Below, in pieces: positions 16,596 through 25,615 of a stretch of 33,635 nt of DNA (its first letter is position 1; each line of letters starts with the position of its first letter). The notes under the pieces are model-generated. The model saw nothing but the letters and a program-made list of their open reading frames with translations, searched no databases and was not told the DNA's origin. A program made the translations under genes and the position numbers. Where the stretch lies: contig DYJS01000002.1 in assembly GCA_020723005.1 (NCBI GenBank), positions 25,675 through 59,309 on the forward strand, given 5' to 3'. Origin of the DNA: Candidatus Methylomirabilis sp. Its GTDB lineage: Bacteria; Patescibacteriota; DYJS01.

Positions 16596-19500
16596 TTAAC
16601 TATCAAAACCAAATCTATTATTTTTTATCTTCCAAATAATCTCTTTTGTAAATTTCACATCAACCGAAATTTTCTTTTTTCCGGAAAGAAGTGAGAAATT
16701 TGCATGTCTCAATGCAGATTTTAAAATTTTTTTAATTGTTCTAAATCCATCAATATTTCCATATTCAGAAATTAGAAAATCAAAAACTTCATTTTGAACA
16801 ATGACTTTTTTTATATCTATAAAATTTTCAGAGATCAATTCTGGTAAAATATAATCTTTTGCAATTTTCATTTTTTCATCATCTGTATATGGGACAACTT
16901 CCAAAACTTCCATTCTGTCCAAAAGTGGAGCAGATATATTTTCAAGTTCATTTGCAGTTGCAACAAACCAACATTTTGAAATATCAACAGGAATCTCCAT
17001 AAAAAGATCCGAAAATTCAGAATTTTGTTCCTGATCTAAAATATCCAATAAAACACTTTCAGTTGCTTTTGAATTCATTGATTTTCCACCAATTTTATCA
17101 ATTTCATCAAGCAAAAAAACGATATTTTTCGTTTTATTTAAAATCATAGATTTTACAATCTTTCCGGTATGAGCTCCAACCCAACCTCTTCTTTGTCCAA
17201 CAAGAACAGATGCATCATCAAGTCCAGCTAAAGAGATCTTCTCAAAAGGAGATTCAATTGCTTTGGCTAAATTTTGTGCAAAAAAAGTTTTTCCTGTTCC
17301 GGGTGGTCCAGCAAGACAGATTATTGATGGTTGAATTTTTCCATTAGAAACTTTGATTGTTGCAATATCGTCTAAAATTTTTTGTTTTGGAACAGAAAAG
17401 CTATATTGTAAATTATCAAAAGTTTTTGCAATTTTTTTAATATCATAATCAATTAGATTTTTTGAATTCCAAGGAAAAGAGAGAAGTGTATCAAGATAAT
17501 TTCTCTCTGTCATTGTAGATCCAGAGCTAGATTCGCTTGAATCAATAATTTTTGCAATTCCTAAAAGATCTTTTTTGTATTTTTTTGGAATTGCACTTCC
17601 TTCAATTTGTGTTGTGTAGCTTCTCTTTTCGTTCTTATTTTCAGAGGAATTTAAAGTTTTTGAGAGTGCAAAAATTTTAAAATATAAATTTGATATTCTG
17701 TGCGAATAATATGAAATATTTTTAAAAGCACTACTTTCTCGGATTTTGCTTAATCTATCTTCAAGTTTTGCTTTAATTGATTCAAAAAGAGATTTTTCAT
17801 TTTCAAAATTTTTAAAATCTCCAGAATATAGGAATCCTTCTGAAAATATCTTTAAAACTTCAAGATAAAAAAATGAATTTGCAAAGTTTTCAGAGTAATT
17901 TTCGTTTATTTTTGAAAATTCAAGTTCTAAATTTTCAAAACTTTCGTAAAAAAATTTTTGATCATTTATAAAATCTGAAATTTTAACATTTTTTAAATTT
18001 TTTGGAACATAAAGATTAGAAACCGAGAATGGTCTAATTTTCTTTTTTATTTCATCTTTTTTTTCCAAAAAAGTTAAAGATATATTTTTTATACAAAAAT
18101 CCTCTTCAACATCTAAGAATTTTATCCATTTTTGGTATTCTAAAAAAGCAAATTCCCCAAACTGGAAGAGCGTGTTTATAATTTTTCTTGAATTTCTTAA
18201 AAGGATTTTAAAAGCAATTAGGTCTTGCTCTGAAAAATTTTCAGCAGATTTTATAATTTTTATACTTTTTTTGTAGTGTCTTAAAAAGGATATAGAGATT
18301 TTAAATTTTAAAAATTGTATCTCATCAAGATTTTTTGGATTTATATTTTTTTTCAAAACAAGTGAAGATGGAAGAATTTTTTGAAAATTTGTTCCAAAAA
18401 TCATTTCTGAAAAATTCTCTCCAGAATTTTTTAATTCATTTTTTAAAACCTCTTCTATATTTTCTAAAAATTCAAAAAGAATCCTTCCTAGCAATTTTTG
18501 AGATGAAAAATTTCCAAAATTTTCTAAAATCTCTTCAATTATATTTACACCACTTTCTGCAAGTTCAGTTCCCTTAATTTGAATAAAATCGTATGAAGAA
18601 CCAAAAATGTTTGCAACAGAATCAACTTCGGAAATTTCAGGATCTAAAATATGTGAGTCTATTATTGAAATAATTTTTTTTTGGATATAAAAAAATTGAT
18701 TCCAAGCGGAAATCAGCTTAACAATTGAAAAGTTTTCATCTTTTGTTGTTAAATTTTTTAAATTTTCAAATTCAGAGATCTCTATTTTTATATTTTTCTC
18801 AAATTTGAAAACATTAGAATAAAAAACTTTTTGGTTTATTAATTCTTTTTTTAAAAGCAAAAACTCCCCTTTTGAAGTTTTTGAACTGATTAGGTTTTGA
18901 AATTTTTTAGAAATTTCAAGTTCAAATTTTTTTAAATTTAAAAAGTTTAAACTTTGGTTTAAAAAATCAAAATCAATTTCAATTTTTTGAAAAACTTTTT
19001 TAAAAATTGGATTTTTGAGATCAGAAAAAAGGTTTTCTTTTTCAAAAAATGTTTGCAAAACTTTTGAGTTGTATTTTGAAAAATCTTCTTTTTCATCAAA
19101 AATTTCAAAATTTTTCAAAATTTCAAAACTTTTATTTTTTTGCAAAATTTTTCTTCTCTTTTCTTTTTTAAAAATTTCCTCAAAATTTTGAATAAAAAAT
19201 TTTAAGTTTTCAAAATCTTCCAATTTAGGAAATTCTCCAATTACAATTTCTGGAATTTCTAAATTTGTTGCAGATAAAATTTCACTCAAATTTTTTGCAA
19301 TATATTTTGTTGATTCTGCAAAAAGAATTCCTTCAAGAATCTGTTTGTTTTTTGCAAAATTTTCTAAAATATCTTTCCATATTCTAAAAACTGGTTGAAT
19401 AATTGAAGAGAAAAAATCATAATTTGAGAAATCAATTTTTAGTTTTTTTGAATGAAAAAGAATTCTAATTCCGAGATCAAAATTTTGAAGTTTTTTTGCG

Positions 19501-19832
19501 AGTTGAACGATTTGATTGGGAGACAATGTTTTTGTCTTTGTAAAATAAGAGAGTTCAAATTTTTCACCTTCAAATTTTCTAATCGTTTCAAAAGATTCAA
19601 AATTTTCAATTTTCCATTCTTTTGTAAAATTTTCAAAAAATTTTTTCTTTAATTTTTCGAACTCTTTTTTTGAAAATCCAGAAGTTTTTGAAAGTGTAAA
19701 AATTGATTTTTCAAGTTTTTTTAATTGAATTTTTTCATCATCAGTTAAATTGTTTTTTAATTTTATTTTTTGATAAAGTTCAAAATTTAAACTTAATTTT
19801 TTGTTTGAATTGTTTGGAATCGTGATCAGCAT
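16596..19832 (-). CDS. Large Lon-like AAA+ ATPase lacking the protease domain
   Basis: 1078 residues. The last 330 resemble the ATPase module of Lon: the linker TERNYLDTLLSFPWN, Walker A GPPGTGKT (842-849), a pore-loop-like RGWVGAHTGKIV, Walker B FLLDEID (Asp-Glu near 909-910), LDQEQN, sensor-1 FVATAN (near 961), the arginine-finger region PLLDRMEV (near 972) and sensor-2 GFR (near 1030). The S16 peptidase domain with its Ser-Lys dyad is missing: the chain ends about 45 residues after sensor-2, and downstream DNA encodes an unrelated regulator. The first 790 residues are mainly charged helices with no recognised domain and no Lon N-terminal domain. Last gene of a four-gene operon. It might remodel or unfold partners, perhaps at the membrane. 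Confidence 0.85.
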   Translation of the reverse strand: MLITIPNNSNKKLSLNFELYQKIKLKNNLTDDEKIQLKKLEKSIFTLSKTSGFSKKEFEKLKKKFFENFTKEWKIENFESFETIRKFEGEKFELSYFTKTKTLSPNQIVQLAKKLQNFDLGIRILFHSKKLKIDFSNYDFFSSIIQPVFRIWKDILENFAKNKQILEGILFAESTKYIAKNLSEILSATNLEIPEIVIGEFPKLEDFENLKFFIQNFEEIFKKEKRRKILQKNKSFEILKNFEIFDEKEDFSKYNSKVLQTFFEKENLFSDLKNPIFKKVFQKIEIDFDFLNQSLNFLNLKKFELEISKKFQNLISSKTSKGEFLLLKKELINQKVFYSNVFKFEKNIKIEISEFENLKNLTTKDENFSIVKLISAWNQFFYIQKKIISIIDSHILDPEISEVDSVANIFGSSYDFIQIKGTELAESGVNIIEEILENFGNFSSQKLLGRILFEFLENIEEVLKNELKNSGENFSEMIFGTNFQKILPSSLVLKKNINPKNLDEIQFLKFKISISFLRHYKKSIKIIKSAENFSEQDLIAFKILLRNSRKIINTLFQFGEFAFLEYQKWIKFLDVEEDFCIKNISLTFLEKKDEIKKKIRPFSVSNLYVPKNLKNVKISDFINDQKFFYESFENLELEFSKINENYSENFANSFFYLEVLKIFSEGFLYSGDFKNFENEKSLFESIKAKLEDRLSKIRESSAFKNISYYSHRISNLYFKIFALSKTLNSSENKNEKRSYTTQIEGSAIPKKYKKDLLGIAKIIDSSESSSGSTMTERNYLDTLLSFPWNSKNLIDYDIKKIAKTFDNLQYSFSVPKQKILDDIATIKVSNGKIQPSIICLAGPPGTGKTFFAQNLAKAIESPFEKISLAGLDDASVLVGQRRGWVGAHTGKIVKSMILNKTKNIVFLLDEIDKIGGKSMNSKATESVLLDILDQEQNSEFSDLFMEIPVDISKCWFVATANELENISAPLLDRMEVLEVVPYTDDEKMKIAKDYILPELISENFIDIKKVIVQNEVFDFLISEYGNIDGFRTIKKILKSALRHANFSLLSGKKKISVDVKFTKEIIWKIKNNRFGFDS

Positions 19833-19839
19833 AAATAAA

Positions 19840-20622
19840 TTACAAATCTAATTTAATACTATTTTTTATAAAATCTATATCTGATTTGAAATTTTTTAAA
19901 TTCCCACCAATGTAAAAAATATGATAATATTCGTGTTCTTTATTTATTTTTGAATAATTTGGATAAAAAATTTGAATATCGCCTAAAGATTTTTTTGCAG
20001 GCATTTGGATAATTGTTTCAAATTCAACATTTCCAATAGTTTCTCTTCCAAAAGAAACGATACGATCTCCGGAGGATGTTTTCATTGGAGTTTTTAGTGT
20101 TTCAACCATTTTATCAAAATCTTCTTTGTTAGAAAAAACAGTTCCATATAAAATCATATTTTTGTCTTCGTATCCAGAAGCGATATTTCCAGTTAAAGAT
20201 GTTAAAAGATCATTTGAGAGAATAAAAGATATGGCACTATTTGGTTTTTTTTGTCCAATCCTGTAATCTAAAAATATTGTGTTTATATTTATGTTTGCAG
20301 GAGCTTCAAAGCTAAATCCTACTTTTTGATTTGTATATTTTAAAGTTGTTTTGTCTTCAGAATATGAAGTTTCTCCACCAAAATGAAAATCATTATTTGT
20401 TAGTTGAGACAATAGAAACGAGTTTTTTGTTGATTCTACTGCAAAAGTGTTTTGAATATTGTAATTTGAAAAATTTAAATTTTCTTGAATATTTTCAAGT
20501 TTTTTAATTCGTTTTTGGGTATCATTATATTTTTTTTGGAAAAAATTTTTTCCAAAAAAAAGTGAACCTAAAAATAATATTATTAAAACTATATATGATA
20601 TGTATGGTATGTATTTTTTCAT
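19840..20622 (-). CDS. Membrane-anchored protein of unknown function
   Basis: 260 residues. One N-terminal transmembrane helix (about 5-24) is followed by a short coiled-coil-like stretch (KKYNDTQKRIKKLENIQENL) and a soluble beta-rich domain of about 180 residues. That domain contains TNQKVGFSFEAPAN, a phrase often seen in secreted domains of Gram-positive and CPR lipoproteins. I do not recognise the family. The basic N-terminus and long soluble tail suggest the domain faces outward. The ATG overlaps the stop of the PH-domain gene (ATGA), and the Lon-like gene follows after seven bases, so translation of the three is probably coupled. Confidence 0.7.
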   Translation of the reverse strand: MKKYIPYISYIVLIILFLGSLFFGKNFFQKKYNDTQKRIKKLENIQENLNFSNYNIQNTFAVESTKNSFLLSQLTNNDFHFGGETSYSEDKTTLKYTNQKVGFSFEAPANININTIFLDYRIGQKKPNSAISFILSNDLLTSLTGNIASGYEDKNMILYGTVFSNKEDFDKMVETLKTPMKTSSGDRIVSFGRETIGNVEFETIIQMPAKKSLGDIQIFYPNYSKINKEHEYYHIFYIGGNLKNFKSDIDFIKNSIKLDL

Positions 20623-21188
20623 TTTTTTAAATTATTAATTGAATCGTTATGATTTTTATAGAAATCTCTATGTAGATCTAAAATATATTCAGTTGTCCAA
20701 AATGGTTTTGGGATGTTGTGCCATTTAAACATATTTTTTTCTGCGGCAGTTTGAATTAAAATATCTCCAAAATTAAAAATATGAGCAAAAAATCCATCTT
20801 GTGTTCCAGAAACATCTTCTATGTTGTCTAGATATACTTGAGACATTTTTCTAGAAAACAAACTTTTTTGTTCCGTGCTAATAATTCTAAAATTTGTAAT
20901 TATTCTAACATCAAGAGCAAAATCAATCCAAAAATTAAAAATCATAAAAGATATTGTTAAAATATAGATTCCAAAAAGAATTATTGGAAGATCTGGATTA
21001 ATTAAATATAAAAATGAACTCTCTGTGAAAAAAAATTCTTCGTACAAAATTAGAAAAATTGGAATAAAAAAGAGAAGGATTGTTGCATACAGCACATATA
21101 AAAAAAGAAAAATTTTATGTTTTTTTATAATTTTTAAAACTTTTTCTTCTTTTTCTTGCGAAATTTGAAACTTATTTAAATCAATCAT
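20619..21188 (-). CDS. Membrane protein with bacterial PH (bPH2/DUF304-like) domain
   Basis: 189 residues. Two transmembrane helices (about 25-48 and 70-95) are followed by a bacterial pleckstrin-homology-like domain, recognised from ITNFRIISTEQKSLFSRKMS, then YLDNIEDVSG and FNFGDILIQTAA. This pattern (tNxRii.....l.....+i.l..I..V......G.i.I.t) is characteristic of YdbT/DUF304-type proteins. Their molecular role is not known; they are often encoded beside membrane-stress or peptidase genes. It lies one base after the small membrane protein and overlaps the next gene by four bases. Confidence 0.8.
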   Translation of the reverse strand: MIDLNKFQISQEKEEKVLKIIKKHKIFLFLYVLYATILLFFIPIFLILYEEFFFTESSFLYLINPDLPIILFGIYILTISFMIFNFWIDFALDVRIITNFRIISTEQKSLFSRKMSQVYLDNIEDVSGTQDGFFAHIFNFGDILIQTAAEKNMFKWHNIPKPFWTTEYILDLHRDFYKNHNDSINNLKK

Positions 21189-21189
21189 T

Positions 21190-21381
21190 TTAATTTAAAA
21201 TTATAAAATAAGTTGTTAAAATAATTGTTAAAATTACAATACTTGAAAATATTATTGTGACCAAAATTATAGATCTATTAATAAAAGAATATTTTAATGC
21301 ACTGAAGATGCTTAATAAAAACACTATGATAAAGAAAAATACAAAAACTAAATATATATAAAAAAATATATCCATAAACAA
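21190..21381 (-). CDS. Small two-helix membrane protein
   Basis: 63 residues, almost entirely two hydrophobic helices joined by a short basic turn (about FSALKYSFINRS). It has no known domain. Its stop is separated by a single base from the ATG of the PH-domain gene, which is the main evidence that it is real and belongs to the operon. ATG 21381 or ATG 21375 (MDIFFY) may start it. It is divergent from recG. Confidence 0.6.
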   Translation of the reverse strand: MFMDIFFYIYLVFVFFFIIVFLLSIFSALKYSFINRSIILVTIIFSSIVILTIILTTYFIILN

Positions 21382-21499
21382 ATCTTCATTTTGAAACTAT
21401 TTTAATTTTTAAAAAATACAATAAAACTTTTCTAAAAAATAATTTTTTAAAAATTTTTGCTAGAAAAAAAAATAAATCTAGTTTATCTTCAAATTATTT

Positions 21500-23455
21500 A
21501 TGTATAATTTCTTAGACGATATAAAAAATATAAAAGGCATTGGTGATGAAATTGCAAAAAGATTTCATAAATTAAACATTTTTACGATTTTTGATTTATT
21601 ATATCATTTTCCTGTAAAATATGATCGGTTTAAATTTATTGACAATTTTTTAAATTTAAAACTTGGAGAGAAAGTTTGTGTGAATGCAAAAGTTTTAAAG
21701 ATTTTTTCTCGAAAAACAAAAAGTTTTAAAGATTTAATTGTTGGACACTTTTTGATGGAATCTGGTGATCAATTTGTTTGTGATTGGTTTAATCAGATTT
21801 TTATACGAAATAATTTCAAGTCAGGAATGGAAGTTACGATTTGTGGAAAATTTTCAAAAACATATTCTGGAATTGGGTTTTCTTCTCCAAAAATCTCTTT
21901 TGGACATCAGAAATTTTTAGGAGAAAAGGTTATTTCAATCTATCCGGAAACAGAAAAACTATCTTCTCATATTATAAATAAAATTGTTTTAGAAGTTTTA
22001 AAAAATGTTGAAATTCCAGAAATTTTGAATTCAGAAATTTTGGAAAAAGAAGGTTTTCCAGAAAGATTGTCTGCAATAAAAACTCTTCATTTTGGCGATT
22101 TAGAAAACTTAAAAATTGCAACCGAACGAATAAAATTTGAAGAATTATATTTTTTTCTAAGAGATTTGAAAGAGAGAAAGAGAAAATTTATAAGTTTTCC
22201 AGCAAAAAAATTTTTAAATGGGGAAAAAATTTTTTTAGAGTTTCAATCTTCTCTTCCTTTTGAATTGACAAATGATCAAAAAAAATCAACCGAAGAGATT
22301 TTGAAAGATTTGGAAAAAGACTCTCCAATGCTTCGAATGCTTCAAGGAGAAACAGGTAGTGGAAAAACTATTGTTGGAATTTTTTCAGCACTTCTTGCAA
22401 AAAGAAATGGTTTTAAAACAATTTTAATCTGCCCAACATCGGTTCTTGCAAATCAACATTTTGAAACTTCAAAAAAGTTTTTAAAAAATTTTGATGTTAA
22501 AATTTCTCTTGTTTCTGGGGAAAAGAATGAATGTAATTTTTTTGATGGAAAATTTTCTGAAAAAGAGATCTCTGAAAGTGATTTTATTATTGGCACACAA
22601 GCACTTTTATTTGATAAAGTTGATTTAAAAAACGTTGCACTAATTTTGATTGACGAAGAACAAAAACTTGGGGTTAATCAACGAAAAAAATTGATTCATG
22701 ATGCGATGAAGAAAAATGGTTTTGCACCACATACACTAAGTATGACTGCAACTCCAATTCCACGAACTTCTTCGCTTTTAAAATTTTCAATCTATGATAT
22801 CAGTTTTATAAAAGAATTCCCAAAAAAGAGAAAAGAGGTGAAAACGAAAGTTTTTACAAAAAATTCTCGTGAAGGTTCGATTGAATTTTTAAAGTCAAAA
22901 ATTTTATCAGGAGATCAAGCGATAGTTGTTTTTCCTTTGATCTCTGAAAGTGAATTTGTTCAAGCAAAAAGTTTGGAAGTTGATATCTCTGAATGGAAAA
23001 AAATTTTTAAAGATTTCAAAATTGGATTTGTTCATGGACGATTAAAACAAAACGAACAAGAACAAGTTTTTGAAGATTTTAGAAACAAAAAAATTGATAT
23101 TTTACTTGCAACAACGATGATTGAAGTTGGAGTTGATTTTCCGAATTTAACAATAATTTGGGTTGAAAATTCTGAAAGATTTGGACTTTCCACTCTTCAT
23201 CAGCTTCGTGGTCGTGTTGGCCGTGGAGAAAAAAATGGTTTTGCACTTTTTTTTACAGAGAGTTTTACAGGATATAAAAAATTAAAATTTTTAGAGAATA
23301 TTTATGATGGATATGAAATTGCAATGAAAGATTTAAAAAATCGTGGTCCGGGAGATCTTTTGGGACTTTTGCAAAGTGGGGTTCCAACTTTTAAATTAGC
23401 AGATTTTTCTGATGAAAAATTGATGAAAAAAGTTTCTTCTTGGATTGAAAAATAA
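21500..23455 (+). CDS. recG: ATP-dependent DNA helicase RecG
   Basis: RecG remodels stalled replication forks and Holliday junctions. The 651 residues contain an N-terminal HhH-like lead (IKGIGDEIAKRF), the wedge (OB-fold) domain near 55-150, and helicase motifs: Walker A GETGSGKT (283-290), a variant Walker B DEEQKLGV (about 385-392, usually DEQHRFGV), SMTATPIPRT, TMIEVGVDFPN and LRGRVGRGE. The TRG region NRGPGDLLGLLQSG at the C-terminus is diagnostic for RecG rather than Mfd. It is slightly shorter than the typical 680-700. ATG 21500; no SD seen. A hairpin with a T-run follows. Confidence 0.96.
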   Translation: MYNFLDDIKNIKGIGDEIAKRFHKLNIFTIFDLLYHFPVKYDRFKFIDNFLNLKLGEKVCVNAKVLKIFSRKTKSFKDLIVGHFLMESGDQFVCDWFNQIFIRNNFKSGMEVTICGKFSKTYSGIGFSSPKISFGHQKFLGEKVISIYPETEKLSSHIINKIVLEVLKNVEIPEILNSEILEKEGFPERLSAIKTLHFGDLENLKIATERIKFEELYFFLRDLKERKRKFISFPAKKFLNGEKIFLEFQSSLPFELTNDQKKSTEEILKDLEKDSPMLRMLQGETGSGKTIVGIFSALLAKRNGFKTILICPTSVLANQHFETSKKFLKNFDVKISLVSGEKNECNFFDGKFSEKEISESDFIIGTQALLFDKVDLKNVALILIDEEQKLGVNQRKKLIHDAMKKNGFAPHTLSMTATPIPRTSSLLKFSIYDISFIKEFPKKRKEVKTKVFTKNSREGSIEFLKSKILSGDQAIVVFPLISESEFVQAKSLEVDISEWKKIFKDFKIGFVHGRLKQNEQEQVFEDFRNKKIDILLATTMIEVGVDFPNLTIIWVENSERFGLSTLHQLRGRVGRGEKNGFALFFTESFTGYKKLKFLENIYDGYEIAMKDLKNRGPGDLLGLLQSGVPTFKLADFSDEKLMKKVSSWIEK

Positions 23456-23493
23456 GTTTTAAAAAAATATCAAAAAACAAAATTTATAAAACT

Positions 23494-23515
23494 GAGTTTT
23501 TTTAAAACTCTTTTT
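23494..23515 (+). terminator. Intrinsic terminator after recG
   Basis: GAGTTTT (23494-23500), a TTT loop and AAAACTC (23504-23510) form a perfect 7-bp hairpin followed by TTTTT. The right arm lies in the last codons of the converging phosphatase gene, so the structure could serve both transcripts. It is one of the clearest terminator shapes in the window. Confidence 0.65.
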
Positions 23516-24128
23516 CTTCAAACTTTTCAACTTTTATATTTTCAGAATTTCCAAAGAGTTTAAAAATTTTTAAATCAATATTTTTTGGTGGTTTAATTTC
23601 AAAATAATTTTCATTTGGAATTTTTTGTAGATTTTTAATTATAGATCTTATAACATCTTTATGGGAAACAAAAATTAAAGTTTTTTTACTTTGTAAATTT
23701 TCAGCAATTTTCTTTTTTGTAAAACTCCAAACTCGTTTATCAAATTCTTTGTAAGATTCTCCGCTTGGAATTTTGTAATAAAAATTTTTTTTAATTTTTA
23801 TCTCGGAAAAACTTTCTGGATGAATTTTTTGCCATTGTTCATCATTTGTTCCAGAATGAATTCCAAGATTTATTTCTCGTAAAGAGATTGTTTTGGTTGT
23901 TGGAAATTTATTTTTAAAAATTAAATTAGAAGTTTTATAAGCTCGCTTTAAATCTGATGTGTAGATTCTTTTTATATCAAAATTTGTTGAGATGAACTCA
24001 AAAATTTTTTCTCTCTTTTCCAAAATTTCTTGTTTTCCTTCAAAAGATAGATCAAAATCCATCCATCCTTGACTTATTTTTAACTGATTTGCTGTTGTTT
24101 GACCGTGTCGAATTAGAATTAAAAACAT
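23502..24128 (-). CDS. Histidine phosphatase (phosphoglycerate mutase-like) family protein
   Basis: 208 residues beginning MFLILIRHGQTTAN, with the catalytic RHG triplet at about 7-9. It continues with the family's YTSDLKRAYKTSNL (second Arg) and FVSHKDVIRSII (second catalytic His), with LREINLGIHSG carrying the acidic general-acid region. This is the histidine phosphatase branch 1 (PGAM/CobC/GpmB type), where substrates range from phosphoglycerate to sugar phosphates and nucleotides. The sequence does not decide between them. Monocistronic; converges with recG. Confidence 0.88.
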   Translation of the reverse strand: MFLILIRHGQTTANQLKISQGWMDFDLSFEGKQEILEKREKIFEFISTNFDIKRIYTSDLKRAYKTSNLIFKNKFPTTKTISLREINLGIHSGTNDEQWQKIHPESFSEIKIKKNFYYKIPSGESYKEFDKRVWSFTKKKIAENLQSKKTLIFVSHKDVIRSIIKNLQKIPNENYFEIKPPKNIDLKIFKLFGNSENIKVEKFEEKEF

Positions 24129-24262
24129 TTTATCAATTTATTTTTTCTAAAAGAAGATTAGAAAAATTTTGTAGAGATGTCTAATTTTTACATTTTTAGA
24201 TACAGATAAATTTATAATTTTTTATTATTTATTGATTTAAAAAATTTTAAGTAAATTAAAAA

Positions 24263-24911
24263 ATGAAAATTAAAAAAGAAATTCAAAATTTAATTTTTCA
24301 AAAAGCAAGAGAGGAGATTTTAAATCCAAAACTTTCAACAACAAAGTAGATTTTAAAAAATATATCTTTGGAGAAAAATTTTGAAATTGTTGGAGTTAGA
24401 AATATAAAAAATAATTTTTTAGTTTATTTTTATTCGGAGAAAAGAATTTTTTATTTTGCTGTAGTTTTGAATAAAAATCTTGAGGTTTCTCAAAGTTATA
24501 CGGAATCAAAAATTTCAACAATTTTAACTATTAAATCTGAAAAAATATCTCTTGATGAGATTGAAAATTTTCTACAAATTAAAAAAAGTTTTGGTTTTTT
24601 TATTGGCGAGAAAATACATACAATAATCAAAAATATAAATTTAGTTTATTTCAAATTAAAATTGATTTTTTAAAATCTTTAAGTTTTGAAGAATAGGCAA
24701 AAGAGATGATAAAAATTCTTAAAAAAAAGAAGAGAGAGATTCAAATTTTAAAAAAATTTCAAAAGTTTATATTAGTTTTCATTTTGATGAATGGATTGGA
24801 AATGGATATGTTGGAAGATTTAATATTGATTCCAAAATTTTGAAAAAGTTTGCAGAGTTTAAAATAGATTTAGATTTTGAAACAGAAGTTTTTGGAGAAT
24901 ATCTTTTTTGA
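24263..24911 (+). pseudogene. Broken DUF4279-like gene
   Basis: ATG 24263 opens a frame with TAG at codon 29 (24347-24349), continuing in frame to TAA 24671-24673. The coding thread then resumes in another frame (KIDFLKSLSFEE, TAG, AKEMIKILKKKK) and shifts once more near the A7 run around 24750. It ends with VYISFHFDEWIGNGYVGRF and a TGA at 24909-24911. Two added bases would restore a 216-codon frame interrupted by two TAG codons. The C-terminal part and the SEKISLDEIENFLQI segment resemble DUF4279 proteins from memory. The function of that family is unknown. Four lesions make expression of a full protein unlikely. Confidence 0.7.
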
Positions 24912-25075
24912 AAATTTTAAAATTTTAAAATATAAATTTTTTGTTTTTTCATATTTTTAAATAATAAAACATATAAAATAAGGAAATTTTGACTTTTTAT
25001 AACAAAAAGAATGGGAAAAGTTTAAAAATAAAAATTTGAAAAATTAAATAAATTGTAAAATTTAAAATTTTTAGT

Positions 25076-25318
25076 TTATTTTTTCTTTAAAAAAAATTTT
25101 ACAACATCAGCTCCAGCAAAAAATCCCCAAACAGAGTTTAGGACAAAAAAGGGCCAATTTGATCCAATAAAAGCTGAAATTGCTAAAAAAACACTTCCAA
25201 TAAAATTTATAAAATCATAATTTATAGAACTATTTTTCCAGATATTTTTTTGATTCATATAGAATGCAAATAAAATTGCAGTTGCTCCAACTATTCCTAA
25301 GAAAAGTTCTATATTCAT
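25076..25318 (-). CDS. Small membrane protein, CBU_0592-like
   Basis: 80 residues from ATG 25318 with three hydrophobic helices: FLGIVGATAILFAFYMNQ, then INFIGSVFLAISAFIG, then NWPFFVLNSVWGFFAG. The pattern (G.iGa..il.AY.lnq, lNliGa, nwp...lN..W) matches the small CBU_0592-type membrane domain as I recall it. Function is unknown. A longer start at 25342 is possible but adds a charged tail without support. It lies divergent from the ribosomal operon. Confidence 0.65.
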   Translation of the reverse strand: MNIELFLGIVGATAILFAFYMNQKNIWKNSSINYDFINFIGSVFLAISAFIGSNWPFFVLNSVWGFFAGADVVKFFLKKK

Positions 25319-25560
25319 ATGAAATTTATTTATTTTCAGCATCTTTATAGCTTTTTCAAAAAATTTTAAAATAGTAAGTTGAAGAAAATTTTATATTGTG
25401 GTTAGTTTTTTAAATTTATTAGTTAAATTTTTTACCCAAAAGTTTAATAAATTTGAACTTTAAATTTATTCTATTGATACCTTTGGAGTTTTTAGATTTT
25501 TATAAAATTGAATAAATTTGTAAAAATTCTTTTTTGAAATTTTGAATTTAAATAATTTTC

Positions 25561-25593
25561 TTGACTTTAAAAAATTAAATAACTAGTTAAAAT
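25561..25593 (+). promoter_or_regulatory. Possible promoter of the infA ribosomal operon
   Basis: TTGACT (25561-25566) is a good -35 hexamer in the 297-base gap between the genes at 25318 and 25616. The best -10-like hexamer is TAAAAT (25588-25593), but the 21-base spacing exceeds the usual 16-18. At 17 bases there is only TAGTTA. The remainder of the gap shows only A/T-rich sequence with no hairpin or leader ORF that I can support. Confidence 0.35.
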
Positions 25594-25615
25594 TTGCATC
25601 AAAGTTTTCTATATC

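Noticed and set aside
16187-16596. A Lon protease domain split off downstream by a frameshift
   Set aside because: Downstream of the AAA+ stop the minus strand has no S16-like coding; the plus strand holds the Fur remnant two bases away.
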